The position numbers and the translations under genes are program-made. A DNA stretch of 8,467 nt, from contig DASWHD010000100.1 in the NCBI GenBank assembly GCA_036393335.1, positions 1 to 8,467 of the forward strand, in the 5' to 3' direction. Source of the DNA: DASWHD01 sp036393335. Lineage in GTDB: Bacteria; CG2-30-53-67; CG2-30-70-394. Shown in pieces: positions 6,509 to 8,467 of this stretch. How positions within the stretch are numbered: the first letter of the stretch is position 1; the number at the start of each line of letters is the position of its first letter. A model generated the notes under the pieces. It searched no databases. It was given only the letters and a program-made list of their open reading frames with translations, and had not been told where the DNA came from.

Positions 6509-6614
6509 GGCAGCCAGGGCTCCAGGGGGCGCTCGTCGCACCCATCGCCCGTGGGCAATCGCGGGCGTGCCGTTCGTGCCCTGTAAGGGATCGCGATGAC
6601 GACAACGGCTTAAC

Positions 6615-6620
6615 GGAGGA
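6615..6620 (+). promoter_or_regulatory. Ribosome binding site of the cysteine-rich gene
   Basis: GGAGGA lies eight bases before ATG 6629. It decides the start, because the residues that follow form a clean signal peptide. Most other genes in this window lack such a clear site. Confidence 0.8.
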
Positions 6621-6628
6621 AGTACGCC

Positions 6629-8467
6629 ATGGGGACCGACTCACGTAGCAGATTCTTTTTCTTGGCCGTCAGGTTGCTCACTGCCTGCCTCGTCACGGTC
6701 CCCCTGTGGTCGGGGGAGGCGCACGCCACGGGGGAGGGCTGTGGTCTCTTCGATCCCTGTTCCCACAGCCACGACTACTGCCGGTTCGTCAGCATCACCT
6801 CGAGCATCTGCACCGAGCGGGGCGACGCCGGCGAGGGGTGCTCCGGCCTCTTCCAAGGGACCTGCAAGGATGGCCTGGTGTGCGACATCATCGGCGAGTG
6901 CCGCCACAGCCCGTCGCAGGCGGGGGAGCCGTGCGGCATCGGCGTCTCTTGCGCCTCGGGACTGACCTGCTCCGCGGACATCGGCGGCCGCTGCGAGGCC
7001 CCCGGTCAAGCCGGTGACTCGTGTTCCGGAATCGGCCAGGGGAGCTGCGCCTCCGGTCTGGTGTGCGACGCCAATCGCACCTGCCGCCACGACCCGCCCC
7101 AGGAAGGCGAGCCGTGCGGCATCGGCGTCCCGTGCGCGGGCGACCTTGCCTGCTCCTCGCCGGTCGCCGGAACGTGCGAGGCCCGGGGGCAGGCGGGGGA
7201 TTTCTGCATCGGCATCGGCCAGGGCACCTGCGCGACGGGCCTGGTGTGTGACTTCCTCCTCGAATGTCGCCACGACCCGCCCGAGCTCGGGGAGCCGTGC
7301 GGCCTCGGGGTCCCCTGCGTGCCGGAGCTCGGTTGCTCCGCGGAGATCGGCGGCCGCTGTGAGCCCCGCGACGTGGCGGGCGAGACCTGCTCCGGCGTCG
7401 GCCAGGGGAGCTGCGAGGCGGGCCTGGTGTGTGATGCCAATCGTACCTGTCGCCACGACCCGTCGCAGCGCGGAGAGCCGTGCGGGATCGGAGTCCCCTG
7501 CGCCGGTGCCCTGGTCTGCTCGGCAGACATCGCCGGTACCTGCGGCGACCCCGGCGGCGCCGGTGACGGTTGCTCCGGCATCGGCCAGGGGAGCTGCGCG
7601 GACGGCCTGGTGTGCGATTTCTTGCGCGTCTGCCGCCACGACCCGCCCCAGCTCGACGAGCCATGTGGCATTGGCGTCCCCTGTGCCGACGGGCTCTTCT
7701 GCCAGGGATTCACCCAGGTCTGCAAGGAGTACAAGACCGTCGGCGAAGGCTGCTCTGCCTTCAATCCGTGCATGGAGGGGCTCGCCTGCGACCCGTGTTT
7801 CACGGACGGGTGTGACTACCCCCTGCAATGCTTCCCCAACGCCAACGAAGGGGCGATCGACCAGCAGACCTGCCTGGCCCTCTACAGCCCGGGGCTGCAT
7901 CAGACGGCGCGGGACGCGGGGGTGGCGATGACCTGGGCGGCAGGAGACGCGGCGGCGGCCGGCATCGCCGAATCGCAGGAATTCGGCGTGGTCTACGGGC
8001 CAGACGGCAAGTACGGCTGCTTCACCACCCTCTGCGGGGGCGTCAGCATCGATGTCTCCATCTCGGCCTTCGTCTCGGTCGGGTTCTACACCCTGTACGA
8101 CGTGGTGGCCGGCTCGTCGACCGCCTTCGTCGAGGGGGTTGGGGCCGGGGTGGTGAGCTTCTCCACCTCGCAGATCTACGCGCGCAACAGCCTCGATCCG
8201 TTCGACATCGTCGGCTTCCCCCTCGATCCCATCGGCACCGAGGATCAGCTCGCCCTCACCATCAGCCCGGACGACATCGTCATTCCCTTCAACCCGGGGG
8301 TCTACGTGTGCGAGACCGTGGTCGACACGGTGATCGGCGGTGCCGGCCAGCCGGCGGCCCCCCTCTGTGGCGATGGCGTCCTCGACGACGGGGAGGCCTG
8401 TGACGACGACAACCTCTTGGATGGCGACGGCTGCTCCAGCGTCTGCACCATCGAGGCCCTGTGCGGC
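6629..8467 (+). CDS. Secreted cysteine-rich tandem-repeat protein with Myxococcus-type repeat (truncated at right edge)
   Basis: The frame from ATG 6629 stays open for 613 codons to the last base, so the C-terminus is missing. Residues 1-33 are a signal peptide (RSRFFFLAVRLLTACLV core, cleavage likely after AHA). Residues 34-66 are a half repeat. Residues 67-370 are five tandem repeats of 61, 61, 61, 61 and 60 residues, each with eight cysteines and the landmarks GQGSC, GLVCD, CRHDP and GEPCGIGVPC. A degenerate unit (371-404) follows, then an unrecognised 175-residue region (405-579). The last part is CGDGVLDDGEACDDDN (580-595) plus GDGCSSVC, the Myxococcus cysteine-rich repeat, calcium-binding-like in its Asp/Asn pattern. 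Evenly spaced cysteines and export imply a disulfide-bonded extracellular or surface protein. Adhesion, a stalk or a shielding role is inference. No membrane anchor is seen so far; a sorting tail could lie beyond the edge. Confidence 0.88.
   Translation, partial: MGTDSRSRFFFLAVRLLTACLVTVPLWSGEAHATGEGCGLFDPCSHSHDYCRFVSITSSICTERGDAGEGCSGLFQGTCKDGLVCDIIGECRHSPSQAGEPCGIGVSCASGLTCSADIGGRCEAPGQAGDSCSGIGQGSCASGLVCDANRTCRHDPPQEGEPCGIGVPCAGDLACSSPVAGTCEARGQAGDFCIGIGQGTCATGLVCDFLLECRHDPPELGEPCGLGVPCVPELGCSAEIGGRCEPRDVAGETCSGVGQGSCEAGLVCDANRTCRHDPSQRGEPCGIGVPCAGALVCSADIAGTCGDPGGAGDGCSGIGQGSCADGLVCDFLRVCRHDPPQLDEPCGIGVPCADGLFCQGFTQVCKEYKTVGEGCSAFNPCMEGLACDPCFTDGCDYPLQCFPNANEGAIDQQTCLALYSPGLHQTARDAGVAMTWAAGDAAAAGIAESQEFGVVYGPDGKYGCFTTLCGGVSIDVSISAFVSVGFYTLYDVVAGSSTAFVEGVGAGVVSFSTSQIYARNSLDPFDIVGFPLDPIGTEDQLALTISPDDIVIPFNPGVYVCETVVDTVIGGAGQPAAPLCGDGVLDDGEACDDDNLLDGDGCSSVCTIEALCG
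6827..7738 (+). repeat. Five tandem 183-bp coding repeats (8-Cys module)
   Basis: Units start at 6827, 7010, 7193, 7376 and 7559. The first four are exactly 183 bp and the fifth is 180 bp. Within each 61-residue unit the cysteines sit at 5, 13, 19, 25, 36, 42, 48 and 56. Units 2 and 4 share the GLVCDANRTCRHDP segment and units 3 and 5 share CDF at the same place, suggesting alternating duplication of a two-unit block. Two CxxGLxC-type half-modules per unit recall Dickkopf-N or EB-like cysteine patterns, but this is only a visual likeness. Confidence 0.85.
7841..8365 (+). other. Unrecognised domain inside the cysteine-rich protein
   Basis: Residues 405-579 leave the repeat pattern. They start with a helix-prone stretch (LALYSPGLHQTARDAGVAM), then EFGVVYGPDGKYGCF, CGGVSIDVSISAFVSVGF, VAGSSTAFVEG and GAGVVSFSTSQIYAR, which alternate hydrophobic and small residues as in beta strands. 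Only four cysteines (C415, C471, C476 and C566) are present, so it may be a beta-sandwich or barrel-like fold held by two disulfides. I do not recognise the family. Confidence 0.5.
8366..8467 (+). other. Myxococcus cysteine-rich repeat unit (first copy, cut by edge)
   Basis: The segment reads CGDGVLDDGEACDDDNLLDG, then DGCSSVCTIE, and a next cysteine begins at the edge (ALCG). It fits the pattern CGDG-GE-CDD-N--GDGC---C of the repeat named after Myxococcus, usually found in tandem in exported proteins. More copies may follow beyond the window. Confidence 0.85.

Larger units (their letters stand above)
5997..6628. other. Long non-coding region, regulatory leader of the cysteine-rich gene
   Basis: This 632-bp stretch lacks a credible gene; short open frames here have no family signature and unnatural composition. 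Its first part (5997-6120) is as GC-rich as the genes. From about 6121 to 6430 it becomes markedly more AT-rich, with runs such as TATTGATATTGCTTAATTTT near 6386-6405, the likeliest place for a promoter. TTGATA (6388) and GTTAAT (6413) give a weak sigma-70-like pair with too long a 19-bp spacing. The last 200 bp hold repeated, hairpin-forming motifs (6433-6508, 6546-6567, 6579-6589), so the transcript probably has a structured 5' leader of up to about 200 nucleotides. Confidence 0.5.

Noticed and set aside
6437..6525. Cobalamin-riboswitch-like pieces (GCCGGTGAA, TTCCGCAGGCTGAA, AGCCAGG)
   Set aside because: The pieces are in a suggestive order, but the core bases and the upstream arm do not match well and the downstream gene is not a B12-related function. 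A cmscan hit to the Rfam cobalamin model would reverse this.
6827..7738. Regular repeats suggesting a CRISPR array
   Set aside because: Units are 183 bp, contiguous, in frame and coding, with no unique spacers.
6641..7931. Long open frames on the minus strand (6641-7900) and in another plus frame (7014-7931) over the cysteine repeats
   Set aside because: Both are repetitive shadows. Only the frame from 6629 has a ribosome site, a signal peptide, regular cysteines and a recognised C-terminal repeat.

Overview
The window is about 8.5 kb of GC-rich bacterial chromosome with mostly housekeeping genes. Three things suggest a proteobacterium in the broad sense, most plausibly a Myxococcota/Desulfobacterota-type (former deltaproteobacterial) lineage: very high GC with strong third-position GC, a CC/Se-motif small protein, and a secreted cysteine-rich protein ending in a Myxococcus-type cysteine-rich repeat. 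This placement is inference; there is no rRNA or other phylogenetic marker.

Layout, left to right. Positions 1-70 hold the first 23 codons of a leftward transposase that resembles IS4-type elements. Its upstream and terminal DNA runs to about 137 and abuts a 256-bp non-coding element (143-398). That element is bounded by perfect 16-bp inverted repeats and packed with nested palindromes, like a MITE or REP cluster. Next is a leftward three-gene cluster read from 1982 to 480: a small CC-motif protein, an exported TlpA-like thioredoxin (WCPPC), and an exported redoxin with an unusual CNHC active site. The last two overlap by one base. Together they look like an extracytoplasmic thiol-redox unit.

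A 121-bp divergent intergenic region separates this cluster from rightward cstA (2104-3807), a polytopic CstA-family peptide/pyruvate transporter of the short form. A 182-bp gap with two G/C-block hairpin repeats follows. Then comes a complete ABC-F ATPase gene (3990-5996), a soluble translation factor type with two ATP-binding cassettes and a C-terminal coiled coil.

A 632-bp non-coding region (5997-6628) has a markedly more AT-rich stretch and two 50-bp-spaced copies of a GGTGA(A)CCG-containing motif. It leads to the last gene, 6629 to beyond the right edge. No stop is present in this 613-codon frame, so the gene is truncated by the window. It encodes a signal peptide, five near-identical 61-residue tandem repeats with eight cysteines each, an unrecognised beta-rich domain, and a Myxococcus-type disulfide repeat. 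This protein and its leader are the most unusual part of the window. No CRISPR array, tRNA or rRNA was seen.
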